In this document: piece by piece, positions 8,964 through 22,221 of the stretch
Layout of the letters: each line of letters starts with the position of its first letter
Position numbering within the stretch: the first letter of the stretch is position 1
NCBI GenBank assembly: GCA_026545225.1
Contig: CM048847.1
Span: 434,001-498,000, forward strand
DNA: 64,000 nucleotides
From: Cornus controversa
Taxonomy: Eukaryota; Streptophyta; Magnoliopsida; Cornales; Cornaceae
Reading direction: 5' to 3'
Translations under genes and position numbers: made by a program
Notes under the pieces: model-generated
Seen by the model: the letters and a program-made list of their open reading frames with translations, nothing else
What the model was told of the DNA's origin: nothing
Database searches by the model: none

Positions 8964-11171
8964 GAGTTGTTCTGATTCAAAAACCCATTCCTTGAGAAGT
9001 CGTGCCATAATCAGAATCGTAAGTTTCTTTTTTCCAAATTAGACCATCAAAGCATCCAAAAGAAGTGACGAACATGTCAATCCGATCTTCAATACAATCG
9101 TATGGTGCTTTGTTCCAAATTCGACCGTTTGGACATCTAAAGGAAACAATTTGGAAGCTACCAACCATTTTAAACTTGTTTCATTTGAGTTGTTTTGATT
9201 AGAAAACCACATTCCAAGAGAAGTCTTGCCATAATATTAATCGTACGCTACTTTTTTCTAAATGAAACCATCAAAGGGTCCCAAAGAAACGACGAGGATG
9301 TCGATCCGATCTTCATCCATGTTTGTTTGAGTTGTTCTGAGTCAAAAAGAACAATTCCTTGCAATAACCAGGCATGACCACAACCGTATGGCGCTTTGTG
9401 CTAGAATTGACCATCTGGATGTCCAGAAAAATAGAGAATGACAACAACGGTTTCGAACTTGTTTCGTTTGACTTGTCCTGATTCGAAAATTCCAATCCAT
9501 GTGAAATCGTGCCATACTTAGAATTATACGTTGCTTTATGCCAAATTCAACCGTCAGGACTTCCTGAATCAAAAAGAGTAATTCCATACTGCACCCATGA
9601 ATGATCACAACCGTATGGTGCTCTATGCCAACTTCAACCATCTGGACAAGTAAAAGAAACAATTCCCAAGCTATCGATGATTTCAAACAAGTTTAGTTTG
9701 AGTTGTTCTGATTCAAAAACCCATTCCTTGAGAAGTCGTGCCATAATCAGAATCGTAAGTTTCTTTTTTCCAAATTAGACCATCAAAGCATCCAAAAGGA
9801 GTGACGAACATGTCAATCCGATCTTCATCACAACCGTATGGTGCTTTGTTCCAAATTCGACCGTTTGGACATCTAAAGGAAACAATTTGTAAGCTACCAA
9901 CCATTTTAAACTTGTTTCATTTGAATTGTTTTGATTCAAAAACCGCATTCCAAGAGAAGTCGTGCCATAATACTAATCGTACGCTGCTTTTTTCAAAATG
10001 AAACCATCAAAGGGTCCCAAAGAAACGACGAGCATGTCGATCCGATATTCATCCATGTTTGTTTGAGTTGTTCTGAGTCGAAAGAACAATTGCTTGCTAT
10101 AATCAGGCATGACGACAACCGTATGGTGCTTTGTGCTAGAATTGACCATCTGGATGTCCAGAAGAATAGAGAATGACAACAACGGTTTTGAACTTGTTTC
10201 GTTTGACCTGTCCTGATTCGAAAAGTCCAATCCACGTGAAATCGTGCCATACATAGAATAATACGTTGCTTTATTCCTAATTCGACTGTGAGGACGTCCT
10301 GAATCGAAAGGAGTAATTTCTTGCTGCACCCATGAATGATCACAACCGTATGGTGCTCTATGCCAACTTCAACCATCTGGACAAGTAAAAGAAACAATTC
10401 CCAAGCTATCGATGATTTGAAACAAGTTTAGTTTAAGTTGTTCTGAGTCGAAAACCCCAGTCCTTGAGAAGTTGTGTCATAATCAGAATCGTAAGTTTCT
10501 TTTTTCCAAATTAGACCATCAAAGCATCCAAAAGAAGTGACGAACATGTCAATCCGATCTTCATCACAACCGTATGGTGCTTTGTTCCAAATTCGACCGT
10601 TTCGACATCTAAAGGAAACAATTTGTAAGCTACCAACCATTTTAAACTTGTTTCATTTGAGCTGTTATGATTAGAAAACCACATTCCAAGAGAAGTCGTG
10701 CCATAATACTAATCGTACGCTGTTTTTTTGTAAATGAAACCATCAAAGCGTCCCAAAGAAACGACGAGCATGTCGATCCGATCTTCATCCATATTTGTTT
10801 GAGTTGTTATGAGTCGAAAAGAACAATTCCTTGCAATAACCAGGCATGACCACAACCGTGTGGTGCTTTGTCCTAGAATTGACCATCTGGATGTCTAGAA
10901 GAATAGAGAATGACAACAACGGTTTTGAACTTGTTTCGTTTGACCTGTCCTGATTCGAAAAGTCCAATCCACGTGAAATCGTGCCATACATAGAATTATA
11001 CGTTGCTTTATGCCTAATTCGACCGTGAGGACGTCCTGAATCGAAAATAGTAATTCCTTGCTGCACTCATGAATGATCACAATCGTATGGTGCTCTATGC
11101 CAACTTCAACCATCTGGACAAGTAAAAGAAACAATTCCCAAGCTATCGAGGATTTTAAACAAGTTTAGTTT
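8964..11171. repeat. Three-unit HOR, I-II-III/IV (2208 bp)
   Basis: Unit starts are 8964, 9700 and 10435. The last unit is type III from S1 into S5 (aaaatagtaattcc near 11044) but switches to type IV in S6 (cacaatcgtatgg near 11078, gattttaaac near 11150). One 736-bp period is missing, as an unequal crossover between the III and IV S5/S6 regions would produce. This is the last copy with the diverged left-zone type I S5. Confidence 0.85.
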
Positions 11172-14120
11172 GAGTTGTTCTGATTCAAAAACCCATTCCT
11201 TGAGAAGTCGTGCCATAATCAGAATCGTAAGTTTCTTTTTTCCAAATTAGACCATCAAAGCATCCGAAAGAAGTGACGAACATGTCAATCCGATCTTCAT
11301 CACAATCGTATGGTGCTTTGTTCCAAATTCGACCGTTTGGACATCTAAAGGAAACAATTTGGAAGCTACCAACCATTTTAAACTTGTTTCATTTGAGTTG
11401 TTTTGATTAGAAAACCACATTCCAAGAGAAGTCTTGCCATAATATTAATCGTACGCTACTTTTTTCTAAATGAAACCATCAAAGGGTCCCAAAGAAACGA
11501 CGAGGATGTCGATCCGATCTTCATCCATGTTTGTTTGAGTTGTTCTGAGTCAAAGAGAACAATTCCTTGCAATAACCAGGCATGACCACAACCGTATGGC
11601 GCTTTGTGCTAGAATTGACCATCTGGATGTCCAGAAAAATAGAGAATGACAACAACGGTTTTGAACTTGTTTCGTTTGACCTGTCCTGATTCGAAAAGTC
11701 CAATCCACGTGAAATCGTGCCATACATAGAATTATACGTTGCTTTATGCCTAATTCGACCGTGAGGACGTCCTGAATCGAAAAGAGTAATTTCTTGCTGC
11801 ACCCATGAATGATCACAACCGTATGGTGCTCTATGCCAACTTCAACCATCTGGACAAGTAAAAGAAACAATTCCCAAGCTATCGATGATTTCAAACAAGT
11901 TTAGTTTGAGTTGTTCAGATTCAAAAACCCATTCCTTGAGAAGTCGTGCCATGCCATAATCAGAATCGTAAGTTTCTTTTTTCCAAATTAGACCATCAAA
12001 GCATCCAAAAGAAGTGACGAACATGTCAATCCGATCTTCATCACAACCGTATGGTGCTTTGTTCCAAATTCGACCGTTTGGACATCTAAAGGAAACAATT
12101 AGCAAGCTACCAACCATTTTAAACTTGTTTCATTTGAGTTGTTTTGATTCAAAAACCGCATTCCAAGAGAAGTCGTGCCATAATACTAATCGTACGCTGC
12201 TTTTTTCAAAATGAAACCATCAAAGGGTCCCAAAGAAACGACGAGCATGTCGATCCGATATTCATCCATGTTTGTTTGAGTTGTTCTGAGTCGAAAGAAC
12301 AATTGCTTGCTATAATCAGGCATGACGACAACCGTATGGTGCTTTGTGCTAGAATTGACCATCTGGATGTCCAGAAGAATAGAGAATGACAACAACGGTT
12401 TTGAACTTGTTTCGTTTGACCTGTCCTGATTCGAAAAGTCCAATCCACGTGAAATCGTGCCATACATAGAATTATACGTTGCTTTATGCCTAATTCGACC
12501 GTGAGGACGTCTTGAATCGAAAAGAGTAATTTCTTGCTGCACCCATGAATGATCACAACCGTATGGTGCTCTATGCCAACTTCAACCATCTGGACAAGTA
12601 AAAGAAACAATTCCCAAGCTACCGATGATTTGAAACAAGTTTAGTTTAAGTTGTTCTGAGTCGAAAACCCCAGTCCTTGAGAAGTTGTGTCATAATCAGA
12701 ATCGTAAGTTTCTTTTTTCCAAATTAGACCATCAAAGCATCCAAAAGAAGTGACGAACATGTCAATCCGATCTTCATCACAACCGTATGGTGCTTTGTTC
12801 CGAATTCGACCGTTTCGACATCTAAAGGAAACAATTTGTAAGCTACCAACCATTTTAAACTTGTTTCATTTGAGCTGTTATGATTAGAAAACCACATTCC
12901 AAGAGAAGTCGTGCCATAATACTAATCGTACGCTGTTTTTTTGTAAATGAAACCATCAAAGCGTCCCAAAGAAACGACGAGCATGTCGATCCGATCTTCA
13001 TCCATATTTGTTTGAGTTGTTATGAGTCGAAAAGAACAATTCCTTGCAATAACCAGGCATGACCACAACCGTGTGGTGCTTTGTCCTAGAATTGACCATC
13101 TGGATGTCTAGAAGAATAGAGAATGACAACAACGGTTTTGAACTTGTTTCGTTTGACCTGTCCTGATTCGAAAAGTCCAATCCACGTGAAATCGTGCCAT
13201 ACATAGAATTATACGTTGCTTTATGCCTAATTCGACTGTGAGGACGTCCTGAATCGAAAATAGTAATTCCTTGCTGCACTCATGAATGATCACAACCGTA
13301 TGGTGCTCTATGCCAACTTCAACCATCTGGAAAAGTAAAAGAGACAATTCCCAAGCTATCGAGGATTTTAAATAAGTTTAGTTTGAGTTGTTCTGATTCA
13401 AAAACCCATTCCTTGAGAAGTCGTGCCATAATCAGAATCGTAAGTTTCTTTTTTCCAAATTAGACCATCAAAGCATCCAAAAGAAGTGACGAACATGTCA
13501 ATCCGATCTTCATCACAATCGTATGGTGCTTTGTTCCAAATTCGACCGTTTGGACATCTAAAGGAAACAATTTGTAAGCTACCAACCATTTTAAACTTGT
13601 TTCATTTGAGTTGTTTTGATTAGAAAACCACATTCCAAGAGAAGTCTTGCCATAATATTAATCGTACGCTACTTTTTTCTGAATGAAACCATCAAAGGGT
13701 CCCAAAGAAACGACGAGCATGTCGATCCGATCTTCATCCATGTTTGTTTGAGTTGTTCTGAGTCAAAAAGAACAATTCCTTGCAATAACCAGGCATGACC
13801 ACAACCGTATGGCGCTTTGTGCTAGAATTGACCATCTGGATGTCCAGAAGAATAGAGAATGACAACAACGGTTTTGAACTTGTTTCGTTTGACCTGTCCT
13901 GATTCGAAAAGTCCAATCCACGTGAAATCGTGCCATACATAGAATTATACGTTGCTTTATGCCTAATTCGACCGTGAGGACGTCCTGAATCGAAAAGAGT
14001 AATTCCTTGCTGCACCCATGAATGATCACAACCGTATGGTGCTCTATGCCAACTTCAACCATTTGGACAAGTAAAAGAAACAATTCCCAAGCTATCGATG
14101 ATTTGAAACAAGTTTAGTTT
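11172..14120. repeat. HOR copy I-II-III-IV with 5-bp duplication (2949 bp)
   Basis: Unit starts are 11172, 11908, 12648 and 13385. From here on, type I has a type II-like S5 (aaaagtccaatccacg, gtaatttcttgctgcaccc) in place of the left-zone version. S1 of the type II unit holds a tandem gccat duplication at 11948-11957, which adds five bases. The type IV unit ends with a type II-like S6 (gatttgaaac near 14100). Confidence 0.87.
11948..11957. repeat. Tandem duplication of gccat in S1 of a type II unit
   Basis: gccatgccat replaces a single gccat, lengthening the unit to 741 bp. Four copies in the window carry it. Confidence 0.9.
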
Positions 14121-17070
14121 AATTTGTTCTGAGTCGAAAACCCCAGTCCTTGAGAAGTTGTGTCATAATCAGAATCGTAAGTTTCTTTTTTCCAAATTAG
14201 ACCATCAAAGCATCCAAAAGAAGTGACGAACATGTCAATCCGATCTTCATCACAATCGTATGGTGCTTTGTTCCAAATTCGACCGTTTGGACATCTAAAG
14301 GAAACAATTTGGAAGCTACCAACCATTTTAAACTTGTTTCATTTGAGTTGTTTTGATTAGAAAACCACATTCCAAGAGAAGTCTTGCCATAATATTAATC
14401 GTACGCTACTTTTTTCTAAATGAAACCATCAAAGGGTCCCAAAGAAACGACGAGGATGTCGATCCGATCTTCATCCATGTTTGTTTGAGTTGTTCTGAGT
14501 CAAAAAGAACAATTCCTTGCAATAACCAGGCATGACCACAACCGTATGGCGCTTTGTGCTAGAATTGACCATCTGGATGTCCAGAAAAATAGAGAATGAC
14601 AACAACGGTTTTGAACTTGTTTCGTTTGACCTGTCCTGATTCGAAAAGTCCAATCCACGTGAAATCGTGCCATACATAGAATTATACGTTGCTTTATGCC
14701 TAATTCGACCGTGAGGACGTCCTGAATCGAAAAGAGTAATTTCTTGCTGCACCCATGAATGATCACAACCGTATGGTGCTCTATGCCAACTTCAACCATC
14801 TGGACAAGTAAAAGAAACAATTCCCAAGCTATCGATGATTTCAAACAAGTTTAGTTTGAGTTGTTCAGATTCAAAAACCCATTCCTTGAGAAGTCGTGCC
14901 ATGCCATAATCAGAATCGTAAGTTTCTTTTTTCCAAATTAGACCATCAAAGCATCCAAAAGAAGTGACGAACATGTCAATCCGATCTTCATCACAACCGT
15001 ATGGTGCTTTGTTCCAAATTCGACCGTTTGGACATCTAAAGGAAACAATTAGCAAGCTACCAACCATTTTAAACTTGTTTCATTTGAGTTGTTTTGATTC
15101 AAAAACCGCATTCCAAGAGAAGTCGTGCCATAATACTAATCGTACGCTGCTTTTTTCAAAATGAAACCATCAAAGGGTCCCAAAGAAACGACGAGCATGT
15201 CGATCCGATATTCATCCATGTTTGTTTGAGTTGTTCTGAGTCGAAAGAACAATTGCTTGCTATAATCAGGCATGACGACAACCGTATGGTGCTTTGTGCT
15301 AGAATTGACCATCTGGATGTCCAGAAGAATAGAGAATGACAACAACGGTTTTGAACTTGTTTCGTTTGACCTGTCCTGATTCGAAAAGTCCAATCCACGT
15401 GAAATCGTGCCATACATAGAATTATACGTTGCTTTATGCCTAATTCGACCGTGAGGACGTCCTGAATCGAAAGGAGTAATTTCTTGCTGCACCCATGAAT
15501 GATCACAACCGTATGGTGCTCTATGCCAACTTCAACCATCTGGACAAGTAAAAGAAACAATTCCCAAGCTATCGATGATTTGAAACAAGTTTAGTTTAAG
15601 TTGTTCTGAGTCGAAAACCCCAGTCCTTGAGAAGTTGTGTCATAATCAGAATCGTAAGTTTCTTTTTTCCAAATTAGACCATCAAAGCATCCAAAAGAAG
15701 TGACGAACATGTCAATCCGATCTTCATCACAACCGTATGGTGCTTTGTTCCAAATTCGACCGTTTCGACATCTAAAGGAAACAATTTGTAAGCTACCAAC
15801 CATTTTAAACTTGTTTCATTTGAGCTGTTATGATTAGAAAACCACATTCCAAGAGAAGTCGTGCCATAATACTAATCGTACGCTGTTTTTTTGTAAATGA
15901 AACCATCAAAGCGTCCCGAAGAAACGACGAGCATGTCGATCCGATCTTCATCCATATTTGTTTGAGTTGTTATGAGTCGAAAAGAACAATTCCTTGCAAT
16001 AACCAGGCATGACCACAACCGTGTGGTGCTTTGTCCTAGAATTGACCATCTGGATGTCTAGAAGAATAGAGAATAACAACAACGGTTTTGAACTTGTTTC
16101 GTTTGACCTGTCCTGATTCAAAAAGTCCAATCCACGTGAAATCGTGCCATACATAGAATTATACGTTGCATTATGCCTAATGCGACCGTGAGGACGTCCT
16201 GAATCGAAAATAGTAATTCCTTGCTGCACTCATGAATGATCACAACCGTATGGTGCTCTATGCCAACTTCAACCATCTGGAAAAGTAAAAGAAACAATTC
16301 CCAAGCTATCGAGGATTTTAAATAAGTTTAGTTTGAGTTGTTCTGATTCAAAAACCCATTCCTTGAGAAGTCGTGCCATAATCAGAATCGTAAGTTTCTT
16401 TTTTCCAAATTAGACCATCAAAGCATCCAAAAGAAGTGACGAACATGTCAATCCGATCTTCATCACAATCGTATGGTGCTTTGTTCCAAATTCGACCGTT
16501 TGGACATCTAAAGGAAACAATTTGTAAGCTACCAACCATTTTAAACTTGTTTCATTTGAGTTGTTTTGATTAGAAAACCACCTTCCAAGAGAAGTCTTGC
16601 CATAATATTAATCGTACGCTACTTTTTTCTAAATGAAACCATCAAAGGGTCCCAAAGAAACGACGAGCATGTCGATCCGATCTTCATCCATGTTTGTTTG
16701 AGTTGTTCTGAGTCAAAAAGAACAATTCCTTGCAATAACCAGGCATGACCACAACCGTATGGCGCTTTGTGCTAGAATTGACCATCTGGATGTCCAGAAG
16801 AATAGAGAATGACAACAACGGTTTTGAACTTGTTTCGTTTACCCTGTCCTGATTCGAAAAGTCCAATCCACGTGAAATCGTGCCATACATAGAATTATAC
16901 GTTGCTTTATGCCTAATTCGACTGTGAGGACGTCCTGAATCGAAAATAGTAATTCCTTGCTGCACTCATGAATGATCACAACCGTATGGTGCTCTATGCC
17001 AACTTCAACCATCTGGAAAAGTAAAAGAGACAATTCCCAAGCTATCGAGGATTTTAACTAAGTTTAGTTT
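14121..17070. repeat. HOR copy I-II-III-IV beginning with a III-like patch (2950 bp)
   Basis: Unit starts are about 14121, 14858, 15598 and 16335. The first unit opens with type III S1 (aatttgttctgagtcg, ccccagtcc, gttgtgtcataatc) and returns to type I by cacaatcgtatgg near 14256. It carries the extra base of type III and is 737 bp. The II unit again has the gccat duplication (14898-14907). The final unit has tttaccctg in S5 and attttaactaag in S6, both lineage markers seen again at 30.3 and 36.2 kb. Confidence 0.85.
14898..14907. repeat. Tandem duplication of gccat, second copy
   Basis: The same five-base duplication at the same place in the next type II unit, 2950 bp on. Flanking gttcagattc is shared. 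Confidence 0.9.
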
Positions 17071-17806
17071 GAGTTGTTCTGATTCAAAAACCCATTCCTT
17101 GAGAAGTCGTGCCATAATCAGAATCGTAAGTTTCTTTTTTCCAAATTAGACCATCAAAGCATCCAAAAGAAGTGACGAACATGTCAATCCGATCTTCATC
17201 ACAATCGTATGGTGCTTTGTTCCAAATTCGACCGTTTGGACATCTAAAGGAAACAATTTGGAAGCTACCAACCATTTTAAACTTGTTTCATTTGAGTTAT
17301 TTTGATTAGAAAACCACATTCCAAGAGAAGTCTTGCCATAATATTAATCGTACGCTACTTTTTTCTAAATGAAACCATCAAAGGGTCCCAAAGAAACGAC
17401 GAGGATGTCGATCCGATCTTCATCCATGTTTGTTTGAGTTGTTCTGAGTCAAAAAGAACAATTCCTTGCAATAACCAGGCATGACCACAACCGTATGGCG
17501 CTTTGTGCTAGAATTGACCATTTGGATGTCCAGAAGAATAGAGAATGACAACAACGGTTTTGAACTTGTTTCGTTTGACCTGTCCTGATTCGAAAAGTCC
17601 AATCCACGTGAAATCGTGCCATACATAGAATTATACGTTGCTTTATGCCTAATTCGACCGTGAGGACGTCCTGAATCGAAAAGAGTAATTCCTTGCTGCA
17701 CTCATGAATGATCACAATCGTATGGTGCTCTATGCCAACTTCAACCATCTGGACAAGTAAAAGAAACAATTCCCAAGCTATCGAGGATTTTAAACAAGTT
17801 TAGTTT
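17071..17806. repeat. Single hybrid unit, type I (S1-S4) with type IV (S5-S6)
   Basis: S1-S4 are type I (ttggaagc, gacgaggatg) with gaccatttggatg in S4. S5-S6 are type IV (gtaattccttgctgcactc, gattttaaac). The S3 boundary reads gagttattttgattag. The same hybrid appears twice in tandem at 30325-31796. Confidence 0.85.
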
Positions 17807-20800
17807 GAGTTGTTCTGATTCAAAAACCCATTCCTTGAGAAGTCGTGCCATAATCAGAATCGTAAGTTTCTTTTTTCCAAATTAGACCATCAAAGCATCC
17901 AAAAGAAGTGACGAACATGTCAATCCGATCTTCATCACAATCGTATGGTGCTTTGTTCCAAATTCGACCGTTTGGACATCTAAAGGAAACAATTTGGAAG
18001 CTACCAACCATTTTAAACTTGTTTCATTTGAGTTATTTTGATTAGAAAACCACATTCCAAGAGAAGTCTTGCCATAATATTAATCGTACGCTACTTTTTT
18101 CTAAATGAAACCATCAAAGGGTCCCAAAGAAACGACGAGGATGTCGATCCGATCTTCATCCATGTTTGTTTGAGTTGTTCTGAGTCAAAAAGAACAATTC
18201 CTTGCAATAACCAGGCATGACCACAACCGTATGGCGCTTTGTGCTAGAATTGACTATCTGGATGTCCAGAAAAATAGAGAATGACAACAACGGTTTTGAA
18301 CTTGTTTCGTTTGACCTGTCCTGATTCAAAAAGTCCAATCCACGTGAAATCGTGCCATACATAGAATTATACGTTGCTTTATGCCTAATTCGACCGTGAG
18401 GACGTCCTGAATCAAAAAGAGTAATTTCTTGCTGCACCCATGAATGATCACAACCGTATGGTGCTCTATGCCAACTTCAACCATCTGGACAAGTAAAAGA
18501 AACAATTCCCAAGCTATCGATGATTTCAAACAAGTTTAGTTTGAGTTGTTCTGATTCAAAAACCCATTCCTTGAGAAGTCATGCCATAATCAGAATCGTA
18601 AGTTTCTTTTTTCCAAATTAGACCATCAAAGCATCCAAAAGAAGTGACGAACATGTCAATCCGATCTTCATCACAACCGTATGGTGCTTTGTTCCAAATT
18701 CGACCGTTTGGACATCTAAAGGAAACAATTAGCAAGCTACCAACCATTTTAAACTTGTTTCATTTGAGTTGTTTTGATTCAAAAACCGCATTCCAAGAGA
18801 AGTCGTGCCATAATACTAATCGTACGCTGCTTTTTTCAAAATGAAACCATCAAAGGGTCCCAAAGAAACGACGAGCATGTCGATCCGATATTCATCCATG
18901 TTTGTTTGAGTTGTTCTGAGTCGAAAGAACAATTGCTTGCTATAATCAGGCATGACGACAACCGTATGGCGCTTTGTGCTAGAATTGACCATCTGGATGT
19001 CCAGAAGAATAGAGAATGACAACAACGGTTTTGAACTTGTTTCGTTTACCCTGTCCTGATTCGAAAAGTCCAATCCACGTGAAATCGTGCCATACATAGA
19101 ATTATACGTTGCTTTATGCCTAATTCGACCGTGAGGACGTCCTGAATCGAAAAGAGTAATTCCTTGCTGCACTCATGAATGATCACAATCGTATGGTGCT
19201 CTATGCCAACTTCAACCATCTGGACAAGTAAAAGAAACAATTCCCAAGCTATCGAGGATTTTAAATAAGTTTAGTTTGAGTTGTTCTGATTCAAAAACCC
19301 ATTCCTTGAGAAGTCGTGCCATAATCAGAATCGTAAGTTTCTTTTTTCCAAATTAGACCATCAAAGCATCCAAAAGAAGTGACGAACATGTCAATCCGAT
19401 CTTCATCACAATCGTATGGTGCTTTGTTCCAAATTCGACCGTTTGGACATCTAAAGGAAACAATTTGGAAGCTACCAACCATTTTAAACTTGTTTCATTT
19501 GAGTTGTTTTGATTAGAAAACCACATTCCAAGAGAAGTCTTGCCATAATATTAATCGTACGCTACTTTTTTCTAAATGAAACCATCAAAGGGTCCCAAAG
19601 AAACGACGAGGATGTCGATCCGATCTTCATCCATGTTTGTTTGAGTTGTTCTGAGTCAAAAAGAACAATTCCTTGCAATAACCAGGCATGACCACAACCG
19701 TATGGCGCTTTGTGCTAGAATTGACCATCTGGATGTCCAGAAAAATAGAGAATGACAACAACGGTTTTGAACTTGTTTCGTTTGACCTGTCCTGATTCGA
19801 AAAGTCCAATCCACGTGAAATCGTGCCATACATAGAATTATACGTTGCTTTATGCCTAATTCGACCGTGAGGACATCCTGAATCGAAAAGAGTAATTTCT
19901 TGCTGCACCCATGAATGATCACAACCGTATGGTGCTCTATGCCAACTTCAACCATCTGGACAAGTAAAAGAAACAATTCCCAAGCTATCGATGATTTCAA
20001 ACAAGTTTAGTTTGAGTTGTTCAGATTCAAAAACCCATTCCTTGAGAAGTCGTGCCATAATCAGAATCGTAAGTTTCTTTTTTCTAAATTAGACCATCAA
20101 AGCATCCAAAAGAAGTGACGAACATGTCAATCCGATCTTCATCACAACCGTATGGTGCTTTGTTCCAAATTCGACCGTTTGGACATCTAAAGGAAACAAT
20201 TAGCAAGCTACCAACCATTTTAAACTTGTTTCATTTGAGTTGTTTTGATTCAAAAACCGCATTCCAAGAGAAGTCGTGCCATAATACTAATCGTACGCTG
20301 CTTTTTTCAAAATGAAACCATCAAAGGGTCCCAAAGAAACGACGAGCATGTCGATCCGATATTCATCCATGTTTGTTTGAGTTGTTCTGAGTCGAAAGAA
20401 CAATTGCTTGCTATAATCAGGCATGACGACAACCGTATGGTGCTTTGTGCTAGAATTGACCATCTGGATGTCCAGAAGAATAGAGAATGACAACAACGGT
20501 TTTGAACTTGTTTCGTTTGACCTGTCCTGATTCGAAAAGTCCAATCCACGTGAAATCGTGCCATACATAGAATTATACGTTGCTTTATGCCTAATTCGAC
20601 CGTGAGGACGTCCTGAATCGAAAGGAGTAATTTCTTGCTGCACCCATGAATGATCACAACCGTATGGTGCTCTATGCCAACTTCAACCATCTGGACAAGT
20701 AAAAGAAACAATTCCCAAGCTATCGATGATTTGAAACAAGTTTAGTTTAAGTTGTTCTGAGTCGAAAACCCCAGTCCTTGAGAAGTTGTGTCATAATCAG

Positions 20801-22221
20801 AATCGTAAGTTTCTTTTTTCCAAATTAGACCATCAAAGCATCCAAAAGAAGTGACGAACATGTCAATCCGATCTTCATCACAACCGTATGGTGCTTTGTT
20901 CCAAATTCGACCGTTTCGACATCTAAAGGAAACAATTTGTAAGCTACCAACCATTTTAAACTTGTTTCATTTGAGCTGTTATGATTAGAAAACCACATTC
21001 CAAGAGAAGTCGTGCCATAATACTAATCGTACGCTGTTTTTTTGTAAATGAAACCATCAAAGCGTCCCGAAGAAACGACGAGCATGTCGATCCGATCTTC
21101 ATCCATATTTGTTTGAGTTGTTATGAGTCGAAAAGAACAATTCCTTGCAATAACCAGGCATGACCACAACCGTGTGGTGCTTTGTCCTAGAATTGACCAT
21201 CTGGATGTCTAGAAGAATAGAGAATAACAACAACGGTTTTGAACTTGTTTCGTTTGACCTGTCCTGATTCGAAAAGTCCAATCCACGTGAAATCGTGCCA
21301 TACATAGAATTATACGTTGCATTATGCCTAATGCGACCGTGAGGACGTCCTGAATCGAAAATAGTAATTCCTTGCTGCACTCATGAATGATCACAACCGT
21401 ATGGTGCTCTATGCCAACTTCAACCATCTGGAAAAGTAAAAGAAACAATTCCCAAGCTATCGAGGATTTTAAATAAGTTTAGTTTGAGTTGTTCTGATTC
21501 AAAAACCCATTCCTTGAGAAGTCGTGCCATAATCAGAATCGTAAGTTTCTTTTTTCCAAATTAGACCATCAAAGCATCCAAAAGAAGTGACGAACATGTC
21601 AATCCGATCTTCATCACAATCGTATGGTGCTTTGTTCCAAATTCGACCGTTTGGACATCTAAAGGAAACAATTTGTAAGCTACCAACCATTTTAAACTTG
21701 TTTCATTTGAGTTGTTTTGATTAGAAAACCACATTCCAAGAGAAGTCTTGCCATAATATTAATCGTACGCTACTTTTTTCTAAATGAAACCATCAAAGGG
21801 TCCCAAAGAAACGACGAGCATGTCGATCCGATCTTCATCCATGTTTGTTTGAGTTGTTCTGAGTCAAAAAGAACAATTCCTTGCAATAACCAGGCATGAC
21901 CACAACCGTATGGCGCTTTGTGCTAGAATTGACCATCTGGATGTCCAGAAGAATAGAGAATGACAACAACGGTTTTGAACTTGTTTCGTTTACCCTGTTC
22001 TGATTCGAAAAGTCCAATCCACGTGAAATCGTGCCATACATAGAATTATACGTTGCTTTATGCCTAATTCGACCGTGAGGACGTCCTGAATCGAAAAGAG
22101 TAATTCCTTGCTGCACTCATGAATGATCACAATCGTATGGTGCTCTATGCCAACTTCAACCATCTGGACAAGTAAAAGAAACAATTCCCAAGCTATCAAG
22201 GATTTTAAACAAGTTTAGTTT
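17807..22221. repeat. Six-unit block G1: I-II-I-II-III-IV (4415 bp)
   Basis: Unit starts are 17807, 18543, 19278, 20014, 20749 and 21486. The first I-II pair has gactatctgg (near 18252) and agtcatgcc (near 18580). Its II unit ends in IV/III-like S5-S6 with tttaccctg. The second pair carries ggacatcctg (near 19874) and ttttctaaattag (near 20080). Unit 20749 has the III variant cgtcccgaag and agaataacaac. Confidence 0.88.
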
